Below are positions 17,038 to 26,088 of a DNA stretch of 64,000 bases, piece after piece. The position numbers and the translations under genes were made by a program. Origin of the DNA: Paenibacillus sp. YN15. GTDB lineage: Bacteria; Bacillota; Bacilli; Paenibacillales; NBRC-103111. The stretch covers positions 1-64,000 of the forward strand of contig NZ_QMFA01000010.1 of the NCBI RefSeq assembly GCF_003285005.1, in the 5' to 3' direction. Position 1 is the first letter of the stretch; every line of letters starts with the position of its first letter. Under the pieces are notes generated by a model. It did not search any database. It was not told where the DNA came from and worked only from the letters and a program-made list of their open reading frames with translations.

Positions 17038-18166
17038 CCGTGAGGAGCTTCATCGGGTGGAGTGGCCGGATACGGAGGATGGGCGTTATGCCAGAGCCTA
17101 TCTGGAGCCGTTGATGGTACGCGGCGCGGCAAGCTTTATGCCCAATGCGGACACCACCGTTCTTTTGGCCCGGGTGGATGACCTGGCGCTCCCGTTGACA
17201 GTAAATGATGCCGAATACGGCAATTCCTACGTCTGCTCCCCATACACCCATTATGTTCGTTATGCCAAGCAGGAGCTTTCCCTTTTGAACCGTCCGCTGC
17301 TGGAAAAAGCTCTTGCCGTTCTGCTGGATGTCTTAGGCAGTCTGATGAAACGCTCGCATCTGAACCGGGTGGTGCATATCAACAATTGGCTCCTGTCCAC
17401 CAACCTGTTCCCGCATATGTCGGAAGCGCAGGCGGTTGCTGTGGTGCAGGCGGTCAAGGAGCGGTACCCGGAGCATGCGTTGGTGATGCGTTCTCTTAGC
17501 CCCGCGCTGCACGGGGAGATCATCGGCGCGTTGCAGGCGGCGGGCAGCAAGCTGGTGCCCAGCAGGCAGATCTATCTGTACCGGGCCGGGGACCCGGATT
17601 TCGGCAATGCCAAATCCCGCTGGCTGTTGAAGCGGGATGCGGAGCTTTTGGCCAAAACAGGCTATGCCTTTGTTTCCGGAGACGACATCACAGACGTGGA
17701 TATTCCCCGGATAGCGGAGCTGTACAAGCTCTTGTATCTGGACAAATATTCCTATGATAATCCCCAATTTACTGAAGCGTTCATTGCCCTCGCTAAAGAG
17801 ACAGGCATATTGACCCTCCACGGGCTGCGCAAGGACGGACGGTTGGATGCGGTGATGGGTTATTTTTGCCGCAATGGCGTGATGACCACCCCTCTCTTCG
17901 GCTACGATACCGGACTGCCTCAATCCCTTGGCCTTTACCGGATGCTGTCCGCCTGCCTGCTCCGGCAAGCACGGGAGTATGGTGTGCTGCTTCACGAAAG
18001 CGCCGGCGCCGCCGAGTTTAAGCGGAACCGGGGAGCGGTGGCGGATTTTGAATATTCCGTTGTGTTTGACCGGCATTTGCCTTGGGGGAGAAGGTGGTGC
18101 TGGACGTTTCTGGAGCGGCTTTTGAACGGGATCGGAGTGCCCTTGATGAAGAAGCTGAAGCTATAA
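17012..18166 (+). CDS. GNAT/FemAB-like putative acyltransferase
   Basis: A 384-residue soluble protein without a signal peptide. I do not recognise a named family with certainty. The C-terminal half (GILTLHGLRKDGRLDAVMGY, then LYRMLSACLLRQAREYGVLL and HESAGAAEFKRNRGAVADFE) has the strand-helix pattern and final pairing seen in GNAT-fold and FemAB-like transferases. TTG 17012 is preceded by GAGAGGAGATGG and overlaps the adenylate-forming gene by 26 bases. If it is an acyltransferase, it could transfer the activated acyl group made by its neighbour. Function is inferred. Confidence 0.65.
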   Translation: MTSRVSLYSREELHRVEWPDTEDGRYARAYLEPLMVRGAASFMPNADTTVLLARVDDLALPLTVNDAEYGNSYVCSPYTHYVRYAKQELSLLNRPLLEKALAVLLDVLGSLMKRSHLNRVVHINNWLLSTNLFPHMSEAQAVAVVQAVKERYPEHALVMRSLSPALHGEIIGALQAAGSKLVPSRQIYLYRAGDPDFGNAKSRWLLKRDAELLAKTGYAFVSGDDITDVDIPRIAELYKLLYLDKYSYDNPQFTEAFIALAKETGILTLHGLRKDGRLDAVMGYFCRNGVMTTPLFGYDTGLPQSLGLYRMLSACLLRQAREYGVLLHESAGAAEFKRNRGAVADFEYSVVFDRHLPWGRRWCWTFLERLLNGIGVPLMKKLKL

Positions 18167-18194
18167 TGTGGAAAAAAAGAAAGGGAGTGACGAC

Positions 18195-19070
18195 ATGTCG
18201 GCACGTTCAGAAACGGCTGCTGCTTCCCGTTCCGGCGGGCGGGTTGCCCTGATCACCGGAGCCTCCAGCGGCTTCGGCCTGTTAACGGCGCTGGAGCTGG
18301 CCCGCAAAGGGATTAGGGTTGTGGCTACTATGAGGAATCCGGAAAAGGCGGAGGAACTGCTGAAGCTGGCGGAGGAAGCGGGGGTGGCTGAGCGGCTTCG
18401 GGTGCTTCCGCTGGATGTAACGGACCCGCTGTCCATCCGGCAGGCCGTGGAGGAAACAATCCGCAGCTATCAGCGGCTGGACATTCTTGTGAACAATGCC
18501 GGGTTCGCTGCAGGAGGTTTTGTGGAGGATGTGTCCATGGAGGCGTGGCGGCAGCAGATGGAGACCAACTTTTTCGGCCTGGTAGCTGTAACCCAAAGCG
18601 TCATTCCTATTATGCGCCGCCAGCAAAAAGGACTTATTATCAACATCAGCAGTGTCAGCGGCCGGGTGGCGTTTCCGGGATATGGTCCCTATGCGGCCTC
18701 CAAGTTTGCGGTGGAGGGGTTCACGGAAACGCTGCGCCATGAATTGGCCCCCTTGGGCATCGGCGTCGTGCTGGTGGAGCCGGGAGCGTACCGTACGCCC
18801 ATTTGGAACAAAGGGCTTGCCGCCATGGCCGCTCCCGCCGATTCTCCCTACGGGGAGAGACTGGAGCGGATTGCCCAATATTCCCGGCGGACGGCGGAGA
18901 CGGCTCCCGATCCCAGGCAGGTGGCGGAATTGATCGGCGTGTTGGCAGACACCCGCGCTCCCCGGCTGCGCTACACCTTGGGAAGCGGCTCGCGGCTGGC
19001 TATTTGGGGCAGGGCGCTGCTGCCCTGGAAGTGGTTCGAGGGGATTATCAGGCGGGCGCTTGGGTCATAA
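18195..19070 (+). CDS. short-chain dehydrogenase/reductase
   Basis: A 291-residue classical SDR. The cofactor motif TGASSGFG is near residues 20-27, NNAG near 100, catalytic Ser in ISSVSG, and YAASK. The C-terminus is extended beyond the core. The start at 18195 is preceded by AAAGGGAGTGA; a GTG at 18168 has no ribosome site. It lies 28 bases after the previous gene on the same strand and is probably the last gene of the biosynthetic operon. The substrate could be a pathway ketone or alcohol. Generic housekeeping use is possible. Confidence 0.88.
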   Translation: MSARSETAAASRSGGRVALITGASSGFGLLTALELARKGIRVVATMRNPEKAEELLKLAEEAGVAERLRVLPLDVTDPLSIRQAVEETIRSYQRLDILVNNAGFAAGGFVEDVSMEAWRQQMETNFFGLVAVTQSVIPIMRRQQKGLIINISSVSGRVAFPGYGPYAASKFAVEGFTETLRHELAPLGIGVVLVEPGAYRTPIWNKGLAAMAAPADSPYGERLERIAQYSRRTAETAPDPRQVAELIGVLADTRAPRLRYTLGSGSRLAIWGRALLPWKWFEGIIRRALGS

Positions 19071-19123
19071 AAAGGAAGCTGAGGGAATCGGATTTCTCCC
19101 AAACGGCTAAAGGAGGCAGAGCG

Positions 19124-19708
19124 ATGAGGCAGGATTTTTCCGGGGTGACGGCTAAGCGGCTGACGGAGTTGTTTCCGGTTTTGCTGGAGGAGCATAACCC
19201 CGCCTGGAAGGCGCATTATGAAGAGGAAAAGGAGTTTCTGGCGTCCGTCTTCGGCGGCAAGCTGGTCCGTATCAGCCATATTGGAAGCTCCTCTGTTCCT
19301 GGGCTTTTGGCGAAGCCTACTGTGGATATTTTGCTGGAGGCCGCCGGGGATACGGATTTGGACGCTGTGACGGAGCGGCTGCAGGATGAAGGCTATGCGG
19401 TCAACACTCCCAAGAGCGATCTGATCATGTACTTGAAGGGCTACACCCCACAGGGCTTTCAGGGGCAGGCTTTCCATATCCATGTCCGGCATAGCGGGGA
19501 CTGGGGGGAGCTTTACTTCCGGGACTATCTGTTGGCGCATCCGGAGGCGGCAGCCGAATATGCTGCGCTGAAGACAGCGTTGAAGGCGCAGTATCCCCAT
19601 GACCGGGACGGATATACGGAAGCGAAGGGGCAGTTCGTGCGGGCTTGCACGGAACGGGCGAGAAAGGAGTTTCCGGGGAGATATACCCCTGGTCCCTCCA
19701 ATGGATAG
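19124..19708 (+). CDS. GrpB/UPF0157-family protein
   Basis: A 194-residue protein of the GrpB family, a nucleotidyltransferase-like fold of unknown activity. Family features visible are RISHIGSSSVPGLLAKPTVD followed by ILLE near residues 47-70, then FHIHV and LYFRDYLLAHPEAAAEYA. AAAGGAGG precedes ATG 19124. A gap of 53 bases after the SDR and a terminator behind it make it the likely last cistron of the transcript. Nothing ties it functionally to the pathway. Confidence 0.9.
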   Translation: MRQDFSGVTAKRLTELFPVLLEEHNPAWKAHYEEEKEFLASVFGGKLVRISHIGSSSVPGLLAKPTVDILLEAAGDTDLDAVTERLQDEGYAVNTPKSDLIMYLKGYTPQGFQGQAFHIHVRHSGDWGELYFRDYLLAHPEAAAEYAALKTALKAQYPHDRDGYTEAKGQFVRACTERARKEFPGRYTPGPSNG

Positions 19709-19723
19709 GCATATGATCCGGCT

Positions 19724-19748
19724 AAAACGGCAGCAATGCCGTTTTTTC
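19724..19748 (+). terminator. rho-independent terminator
   Basis: AAAACGGCA (19724-19732) and TGCCGTTTT (from 19737) form a perfect stem around GCAA and continue into a T-run. It ends the operon that starts at 11475. Confidence 0.85.
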
Positions 19749-19796
19749 TATGGGGAGGGGGCAACCGGGCTGGCGAGTCCCCCCAAACTGGCGCTC

Positions 19797-19980
19797 TAGC
19801 CGGACTGAGGAGCCGTTATTTCAGCACAAACAGCCGTTTTTTGATCTGAGCGGACTCAGAATCCGCTATCCGTTTGAGAACAGCCCAATTGGAGGCTCAC
19901 GAGGACAAATAAGGTATCCTGTGTCCGCGAAACGAGGAAAAGAGTGCTTTTTCGCAAAATAACGGATCGTCGGTCCGCCC
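19797..19980. repeat. tetrad repeat locus C
   Basis: Direct units CGGACTGAGGAGCCGTTATT (from 19801) and CGGACTCAGAATCCGCTAT (from 19851) are 50 bases apart. Inverted units follow with AAT landmarks at 19908 and 19958, again 50 apart, ending in GTGTCCG and CGGTCCG. Here the outer arm is CGGAC instead of TAACGG, yet all four units carry it. The rest of the gap to 20123 shows nothing else. Confidence 0.7.
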
Positions 19981-20122
19981 CCGCACGGGAGCCGGAACCG
20001 GTAAGGCCGCCAGCGCTATTTTATGGAAGGAGGAGCGAGGAAGGGGTTTGCTCCCGCCTCCTGTTTAAGCAAACCATAAATTGCCAATCCTAAGATTATC
20101 TTTTGAAATCGGAGGGGTTGGC

Positions 20123-21670
20123 ATGGCAATACTGGAGCCGTTTTGGCGGGATACGGCGGATATCCCGGAATTTCATCCGTTGCAGGAAAACGTGGAGGCG
20201 GATGTGGTCATTGTCGGCGGGGGGATTACGGGAATTACCGCGGCATATCTTTTGGTCAAAGAAGGGCTTAAGGTTGCATTGCTGGAGGCGGACAGGCTGC
20301 TGAACGGCACCACCGGACACACTACGGCCAAAATCACCGCCCAGCATGATTTGATTTACGATGAATTCATCAGCCATTTTGGCGTGGGCGCGGCCGGACT
20401 GTATTACCAAGCCCAAACGGAGGCCTTGCAGTGGATTGCGGAAACCGTCAAGACCCATCACATCCCATGCGATTTCAGCAGGCAGGACGCCTATCTATAT
20501 GCTACTACGGAAGAGTCCGCGGGCAAAATGGAGAAGGAATGGTCCGCTTATCAAAAGCTGGGCATCGACGGCGCTTTGCTCCGGGAGATTCCCTTCCAAA
20601 TCCAAACCTCCCGTGTGCTCAAAATGAACAACCAGGCGCAGTTTCATCCTCTGCAATATTTGGCGCATCTGGTCCGGACGGTAACGGATGCAGGGGGCCT
20701 TATCTTTGAGCAAACTGTAGCGGTGAATGTGGAGGAGCACGAAGAGAAGCCTGCTGTTCTCACCCGGAACGGCTGCCGCGCCACAGGAAGGCGCATTTTG
20801 GTCTGCTCCCATTTCCCTTTTTATGAAGGAATCGGTCTCTATTCGGCAAGGCTGCATGCGGACCGCTCCTACGTGCTGGCCTGCAAAACGAAAACCGAGT
20901 ATCCCGGCGGCATGTACCTGAGTGTGGACAAACCCAGCCGCTCCCTCCGGTCTGTGATGCATAACGGGGAGAAGCTTGTGCTCATCGGCGGGGAGGGCCA
21001 CAAGACCGGCCAGGGCAAGGATACCCGGGAGCATTATCAGGCCTTGGAGAGCTTCGGAAGGGATAGTCTGGATGTGGAAAAGGTTCTGTACCAATGGTCC
21101 ACCCAGGACCTGGCGACCTTGGACAACATGCCATATGTCGGTCCTATTACAGCCGGCGAGCCACATGTGCTCATCGCCACAGGCTACCGGAAGTGGGGGA
21201 TGACCAATGGAACGGCCGCTGCCAGGCTGCTGGCCGATCTGGTTCTGGACAAGGCTAATCCCCTGCGGGAGCTGTATACGCCGGACCGTTTTCAAGTGGA
21301 CCCCAGCCTGAAGAAGCTGATTAAGGAAACTGCCAATGTGGTTAAAAATCTGGTCAAAGGCAAGCTGGAAAAGCCGGAGCGGACCGTTGAACAGCTGTCC
21401 ATGGATGAAGGCGCCGTTATCACGGTGAACGGGGAGCGGATGGGAGCCTACCGGGATCGGGAGGGCAAGCTGCATCTGGTGGATACCACCTGTACCCATG
21501 TGGGCTGCGAGGTGAACTGGAATGCCGGGGAGCGGACCTGGGATTGCCCCTGCCATGGCTCGCGGTTCTCTTATACAGGGGAAGTGGTGGAAGGCCCGGC
21601 GGAAAAACCGCTAAAGCGGGGCCATTACAATATGCTGGACAATCTGGTCAGCGAGGATTCGGGGTATTAA
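20123..21670 (+). CDS. FAD-dependent oxidoreductase with C-terminal Rieske domain
   Basis: A 515-residue DadA-like flavoprotein fused to a Rieske [2Fe-2S] domain. The FAD motif VVIVGGGITGITAAYLL is near residues 29-45. The Rieske ligands are Cys457/His459 and Cys475/His478, with extra Cys462 and Cys477 positioned for the stabilising disulphide of bc-type Rieske proteins. The protein is cytoplasmic by sequence. This two-domain form is common in Bacillales; substrates are undefined. ATG 20123 follows GGAGGGG. It is monocistronic, with a terminator at 21694. Confidence 0.9.
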   Translation: MAILEPFWRDTADIPEFHPLQENVEADVVIVGGGITGITAAYLLVKEGLKVALLEADRLLNGTTGHTTAKITAQHDLIYDEFISHFGVGAAGLYYQAQTEALQWIAETVKTHHIPCDFSRQDAYLYATTEESAGKMEKEWSAYQKLGIDGALLREIPFQIQTSRVLKMNNQAQFHPLQYLAHLVRTVTDAGGLIFEQTVAVNVEEHEEKPAVLTRNGCRATGRRILVCSHFPFYEGIGLYSARLHADRSYVLACKTKTEYPGGMYLSVDKPSRSLRSVMHNGEKLVLIGGEGHKTGQGKDTREHYQALESFGRDSLDVEKVLYQWSTQDLATLDNMPYVGPITAGEPHVLIATGYRKWGMTNGTAAARLLADLVLDKANPLRELYTPDRFQVDPSLKKLIKETANVVKNLVKGKLEKPERTVEQLSMDEGAVITVNGERMGAYRDREGKLHLVDTTCTHVGCEVNWNAGERTWDCPCHGSRFSYTGEVVEGPAEKPLKRGHYNMLDNLVSEDSGY

Positions 21671-21693
21671 ACACGGTGCACAACAGCGAAAAG

Positions 21694-21724
21694 GGAGCCG
21701 CTCCGCAAAGAGCAGCTCCCTTTC
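21694..21724. terminator. bidirectional terminator
   Basis: AAGGGAGC-c-GCTC pairs with GAGC-a-GCTCCCTT around a CGCAAA loop, with T and A runs on both sides. It lies between the converging Rieske and DedA genes. Confidence 0.8.
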
Positions 21725-21739
21725 ATTTCCCGCAGGATA

Positions 21740-22372
21740 CTAACCGTCGGTGCGGGTGACCTTCTTTTTAGCGATCCGGTACCGGTAAAAGACAGCCGCA
21801 AACACCAGCATGCCCAAGGCCAGCATGGCGTACACCACATTGGAGTACATATCCATATAGGCCAGCACACTGTCCCAGGAATTGCCCAGAATGGAGCCCA
21901 CGTAGACCAGGGCCGTATTCCAGATCAGGGAGCCGAGAGTGGTCAGCAGCAGGAAGGAAACCAGATTCATTTTGGCGCTGCCGGCGGGGATGGAAATCAG
22001 GCTGCGGATCAGGGGAACCAGCCGTCCCAGCAGCACGGTCCAGGTGCCGTGGCGGGCGAACCAGGCTTCCGCCTTTTTGATGTCCTCCGGCTTCAGGCGG
22101 AGCACCTTCCCGTAACGGGTGACAATCTCCCCCAGCCGTTCGGCGGACAGGATCCTGCCCACGCCATAGAGGCAAAGCGCCCCCGCCACAGAACCCGCGG
22201 TTGCGGCAATGATGGCTCCAAGCACCGTCATGCTTGTAGTGGTGGTCATAAACCCGCCCAAGGTGAGAATCACCTCGGAGGGGATGGGCGGAAACAGATT
22301 CTCCACCGCAATCAACAGAAAAATCCCGGCATACCCAAATGAATCCATAATGCTGTAAATCCATTCCTCCAT
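21740..22372 (-). CDS. DedA-family membrane protein
   Basis: A 210-residue integral membrane protein of the DedA/SNARE-associated family, which includes lipid scramblases such as UptA and PetA that recycle undecaprenyl phosphate or phospholipid. Family signatures are FPPIPSEVILTLGGF near residues 27-41, the charged re-entrant region, and LGRLVPLIRSLISIPAG near 115-131. The essential Glu and Arg positions are present. AAAGGAGTGG precedes the start. It is followed downstream by the Rieske gene in opposite orientation. The lipid substrate cannot be assigned. Confidence 0.92.
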   Translation of the reverse strand: MEEWIYSIMDSFGYAGIFLLIAVENLFPPIPSEVILTLGGFMTTTTSMTVLGAIIAATAGSVAGALCLYGVGRILSAERLGEIVTRYGKVLRLKPEDIKKAEAWFARHGTWTVLLGRLVPLIRSLISIPAGSAKMNLVSFLLLTTLGSLIWNTALVYVGSILGNSWDSVLAYMDMYSNVVYAMLALGMLVFAAVFYRYRIAKKKVTRTDG

Positions 22373-22431
22373 GATGCTCCACTCCTTTTAATCGGTTTCT
22401 TTCTCTTTGTCAATTGGAATTTGGCTGCGGG

Positions 22432-23076
22432 TTACGAGAAGTATTTCTTGAGCTTGTTATATATGAACCGGTCCAGGAACTTGTACAGCACATACACCCC
22501 GAAGAGGGAGACGCCGTATACTCCCGATACCGAACTGATGATCAACCAGACAAGGGAAGGCAGCCCCCATAACGCGCCTGCTGCCAATGCGGTGAGACAT
22601 ACCCCCAAGAGCAGAATGCCGCAGCCCAGCAAATAATGGTGCCCGTGGGTTTCAAAAGGAACGGTGTGTTTGGACATAGCCAGGAACTCCCTGACCTGAA
22701 ATTGGCTGATCACTTCCTTGGCCGCTTCTTCCCTGGTCCGGCCCTGCTCCTCCAAATCTGCCGCGAAGTCCTCCAGAAAGTTGCGCAGCTCCGTTTTATC
22801 CTCCGCACTCATGGCCAACTGCTCCACATAGGCGCCGATATCCGCATGTTTCCGGTACAGATTGTTCATCCGGATATGCCCGACATAATTGATTCCGCAC
22901 CACAAGGCAGCCAGGGAAAAGGACGTATAATAGGTAACAGCCAGCCACAGCTGCTCCCCGGGATTCACATGCTCATCGATATAAAAGGCGGCCACGCAGA
23001 TCACTATGGACAGCAGCAGCACCGGGCTGTAGCGCAGCTCCGCCAGGCTGAAGGCCTTCCGGGTCCAATTTCTCAT
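22432..23076 (-). CDS. membrane protein with cytosolic helical prefix, PadR partner
   Basis: A 214-residue protein. Two membrane helices lie near residues 17-33 and 43-62. A soluble helical region follows (YVEQLAMSAEDKTELRNFLE and AAKEVISQFQV), like the DUF1700/permease-prefix module. Two more helices lie near 145-190. Such proteins are commonly encoded with PadR regulators in Firmicutes, often affecting envelope or ABC transporter functions. Here the gene starts 12 bases after the PadR stop with AAGGAGATGG upstream. Function unknown. Confidence 0.75.
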   Translation of the reverse strand: MRNWTRKAFSLAELRYSPVLLLSIVICVAAFYIDEHVNPGEQLWLAVTYYTSFSLAALWCGINYVGHIRMNNLYRKHADIGAYVEQLAMSAEDKTELRNFLEDFAADLEEQGRTREEAAKEVISQFQVREFLAMSKHTVPFETHGHHYLLGCGILLLGVCLTALAAGALWGLPSLVWLIISSVSGVYGVSLFGVYVLYKFLDRFIYNKLKKYFS

Positions 23077-23088
23077 GAATCCATCTCC

Positions 23089-23403
23089 TTAAATAAACCG
23101 GTTCACAATCTCCGACATCAGCTTCCAGCTGGCGATATGCGTATCCAGAAGCTGCTTGCCTTCCCCGGTCAACCTGTAGTATTTGCGGCGGCCGCCGTGG
23201 CTCTGGTCTCCCCAATACGCCGAGACGGCGTTATGCTTCTCCAGCCGCTTCAAGGCCAGATACAGGGTGGCCTCCTGAATTTCGAATGCCCCTTCCGTGC
23301 GCTCTTTGATGGCTTTGGAAATTTCGTAGCCGTAATTGTCCCGGGTGTTCAAGACTGACAGGATCAACAGGTCGACGGTGCCTTTCAGCATTTCCGCGTT
23401 CAA
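23089..23403 (-). CDS. PadR-family transcriptional regulator
   Basis: A 104-residue PadR protein of the short type. The winged helix spans MLKGTVDLLILSVLNTRDNY, then GYEISKAIKE, EATLYLALKRLEKHNAV and GGRRKYYRLTGEG. The C-terminal helix dimerises. TTG 23403 has GAGGTGA 6-7 bases upstream and is preferred over ATG 23391. It probably represses its own operon, including the membrane protein gene that follows, through sites at 23427 and 23468. Confidence 0.9.
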   Translation of the reverse strand: MNAEMLKGTVDLLILSVLNTRDNYGYEISKAIKERTEGAFEIQEATLYLALKRLEKHNAVSAYWGDQSHGGRRKYYRLTGEGKQLLDTHIASWKLMSEIVNRFI

Positions 23404-23426
23404 AGGGGCTCACCTCCCCCAAACAT

Positions 23427-23486
23427 ACCTAATATTATTGAGTACATAGCCCATTATAATCAAAAGTACCTAACATTGCAAGGTAC
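23427..23486. promoter_or_regulatory. two related operator-like sites before padR
   Basis: Site 1, ACCTAATATTATTGAGTAC (23427-23445), and site 2, ACCTAACATTGCAAGGTAC (23468-23486), share ACCTAAYATT and the terminal GTAC. Site 2 lies within an 8-bp inverted repeat AAAGTACC/GGTACTTT. The remaining gap to 23700 has no gene. Confidence 0.55.
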
Positions 23487-23699
23487 TTTAATATACGGGA
23501 GATTTCCCGAATGGCCGGGTACCCCTATAAGGATCTGTTTATGGCGGGGGATCTGAATCAGCTGGCCCACCCGTCTTACCCCATCCCGCTGCAACGGGGG
23601 CCGTGCAACATGGCATTGGAAATAAGGCATTCTTGTGTTACTCTGTAGGTAAGCGTAAGCGCATTCAATCAGCCCCTAACCCAGGAGTGGATATCCCCA

Positions 23700-25931
23700 A
23701 TGAAAAAAAACTGGTTTCATCAGCTGCTGCTCTCCTACTTGCCCGTATTCCTCATCACCAGTCTGGTGATTATTCTCCTTTTTTTCGTGACGATAAGCGA
23801 GCTTGCCATGCAGGAAACACGCAAAGTCAACCGGTTTCAAAGCCAAGCGCTTCTGGACGCCGTAGATCAGACTCTGCTGAACGTGGAGCGGACGGTTATT
23901 AAGGATCTGATGAACAATCAGCAGGTGGAGACCTTTTTCCAGCGCAACGCTGTCGCAGACTACCTGGGCGAACAGACTGTTGCCCGGATGCTGCGGGATA
24001 TCGGGTCGTATCTGCCTGATTTGCACAGTGTTCTTCTTTACCGCAAAAGCGATAACACAATATTGACCGCCGCTTCCAAAATTCCCGTCAGCGAGCATCC
24101 CGATCTGGCCTTTCTGGAGAAGGCCGATGAGCTGGCCGGCGGGTATTGGAGCGACCTCAGGGAAATTCCCGGCGATGACGGAAGCATTGCCCCCGTGGTC
24201 ACCATGGTCAAACGGATGAATCCCCCTGCCGGGAGAGAGGGGCTTATTATTATCAATGTAGGCGTGAATTCCCTTGACCGGATTCTGAAGGATTCCGTCC
24301 GTTCCTCCCTGAATTACGTCACTCTGCATGATGCCAACGGCGCCCTGCTTGCGGCCAGCGGCAAGGAAAAGGACGGCAAAGTCGTCAGTGAGCTGGTATC
24401 CCCGTACTCCCGGTGGACGATCAAGGGAGGCTTCCACCGGGAGTCCGCGTACGGAGTATTTTCAACCCTGAGTCTGGTTTGGATGTTCATTGCCTTTCTG
24501 ACGCTGACAGCGGGGATTGTCTGGATTGTGCATGTAAGCCGGCGCAATTACCGGCCCATCCAGATGATTATCAACCGGCTGCAGCAAAGCTCCATGCTCC
24601 GGCGCCAGTGGACCGGCGGGGATAATCAGCTGGCTGTTATCGAGAAGGCCATAGATAGTCTTGTGGAGCAGGCTGCCGTCCTGGAGAGGCAAAACGATGA
24701 AATGTCCGAATACCGCACCCGCCATTATTTCAAGGAATGGCTGGAAGGGAGCTTTCCTCCCGGTGATCCGGGCAAGGAAGTGGAGCAGTTGGGCATCCCT
24801 GAGGATGCACAAGGGTATGCGGTGGCCGTTCTGGAGATTGACCGGCATATTGAGTTTGCATCGTCCTATCATTCACGGGATCAACTGCTCTTGAAATATA
24901 TTGTGTCTTCTGTCATCAAGGAGATTGCGGAGCAGAAGCGGGTGCTCGTGTGGGCGGAATGGATGAGCTCCAGCAGGCTGGGCATCCTGTTGGTGGCGAA
25001 ACCCCAGGAGACTGCCTCCGGTCTGAAAGAGGTAGTTTATTCTTTGGCTCAACAGACTGCCGCCTGGCTCCTGGAAAATGTCCGGTTCACGGTCACCATC
25101 GGCGTTTCTCCCATAGCCGGGGACCTGGAGGAGATTCCCGAAGCCTACGAGGACGCGGTCAGGGCGCTGTCGTACAAGTCGGTGGCCGGCAGCAACCGCG
25201 TTTTGTCCCTGGACGAGCTGCAAGTGGAGGGCCAGCGGCCGGATTATGTCCATACCCTTGCGTCAGCCAGGCAGCTCTCGGAGTCGATCCGGTTGGGCGA
25301 GGAAAGCTGGAGGGACGAGTTTGCGCAATTCTTTCGTCAGTTGGAGACGGACAAGCCCTCCTCCCCGGAGCTGTCGCGGCTGCTTCATTACCTGATTTAT
25401 CAGCTTCAAAATGAGATATCGGAGCTCCCGGCGGATGTGCAGCAGGTGTGGGCACAGGATGCCATGCCGAAGCTTTATGAAGGCATGAAGCGGCTGGAGA
25501 CGCTGAAGGAGCTGAACCGGCTTTTTGCTTCGGTGCTGGAGGAAACGGTGGAGACCATCGGCCTTCTCCGCCAAGCCAAGGCGCATCATCCTATGGTGTC
25601 GGAGGTCAAGGGATGGATCGGAGAGAATTATGCGGACCCCGACTTTTCCCTGATGGCCGTCAGTGAGCATTTCAATCTGCACCCCAACTACGTAAGCCGG
25701 TTGTTCCGGGAGGAATTCGGGATCAAGTTCGTGGATTATGTAACAAAGGTGAGAATCGAGAAGGCGAAGGAGCTGTTGGCGGAAGGCAAAGCGCCCATTC
25801 AGGATATTGCCCTTCAAGTAGGGTACCTTCGTCCGCTGTCCTTTATCCGCGTCTTTAAGAAGTCCGTGGGCATGACACCCGGCGAATACCGGAAAAACCA
25901 GCAGCACCCGGGTTCACCGGTGTCCGAGTGA
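23700..25931 (+). CDS. membrane-bound AraC-type sensor-regulator
   Basis: A 743-residue regulator. Transmembrane helices at about residues 13-36 and 256-279 bracket an extracytoplasmic sensor of about 220 residues, probably Cache-like. A cytoplasmic linker follows, then the AraC DNA-binding pair near 640-735 (MAVSEHFNLHPNYVSRLF; IQDIALQVGYLRPLSFIRVF). Proteins of this type sit beside sugar ABC transporters in Paenibacillus and combine sensor and activator in one chain. It is upstream of and co-directional with the permease/binding-protein genes and should control the 26.1-33.1 kb operon. The ligand is unknown. Confidence 0.9.
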   Translation: MKKNWFHQLLLSYLPVFLITSLVIILLFFVTISELAMQETRKVNRFQSQALLDAVDQTLLNVERTVIKDLMNNQQVETFFQRNAVADYLGEQTVARMLRDIGSYLPDLHSVLLYRKSDNTILTAASKIPVSEHPDLAFLEKADELAGGYWSDLREIPGDDGSIAPVVTMVKRMNPPAGREGLIIINVGVNSLDRILKDSVRSSLNYVTLHDANGALLAASGKEKDGKVVSELVSPYSRWTIKGGFHRESAYGVFSTLSLVWMFIAFLTLTAGIVWIVHVSRRNYRPIQMIINRLQQSSMLRRQWTGGDNQLAVIEKAIDSLVEQAAVLERQNDEMSEYRTRHYFKEWLEGSFPPGDPGKEVEQLGIPEDAQGYAVAVLEIDRHIEFASSYHSRDQLLLKYIVSSVIKEIAEQKRVLVWAEWMSSSRLGILLVAKPQETASGLKEVVYSLAQQTAAWLLENVRFTVTIGVSPIAGDLEEIPEAYEDAVRALSYKSVAGSNRVLSLDELQVEGQRPDYVHTLASARQLSESIRLGEESWRDEFAQFFRQLETDKPSSPELSRLLHYLIYQLQNEISELPADVQQVWAQDAMPKLYEGMKRLETLKELNRLFASVLEETVETIGLLRQAKAHHPMVSEVKGWIGENYADPDFSLMAVSEHFNLHPNYVSRLFREEFGIKFVDYVTKVRIEKAKELLAEGKAPIQDIALQVGYLRPLSFIRVFKKSVGMTPGEYRKNQQHPGSPVSE

Positions 25932-26088
25932 AATTGCATATCAGGTTAAAAAATGAATGGAAGGCTTATTTGCGATTTTAGCTACACCCTTAACTCATGG
26001 ATATTGCGGTAAACGTCCCCCATTCGTTACGATAAGGCCATCCGATCGGAAGGAAACCATATTGTATAGAGAAAGGGTGGACATATTC

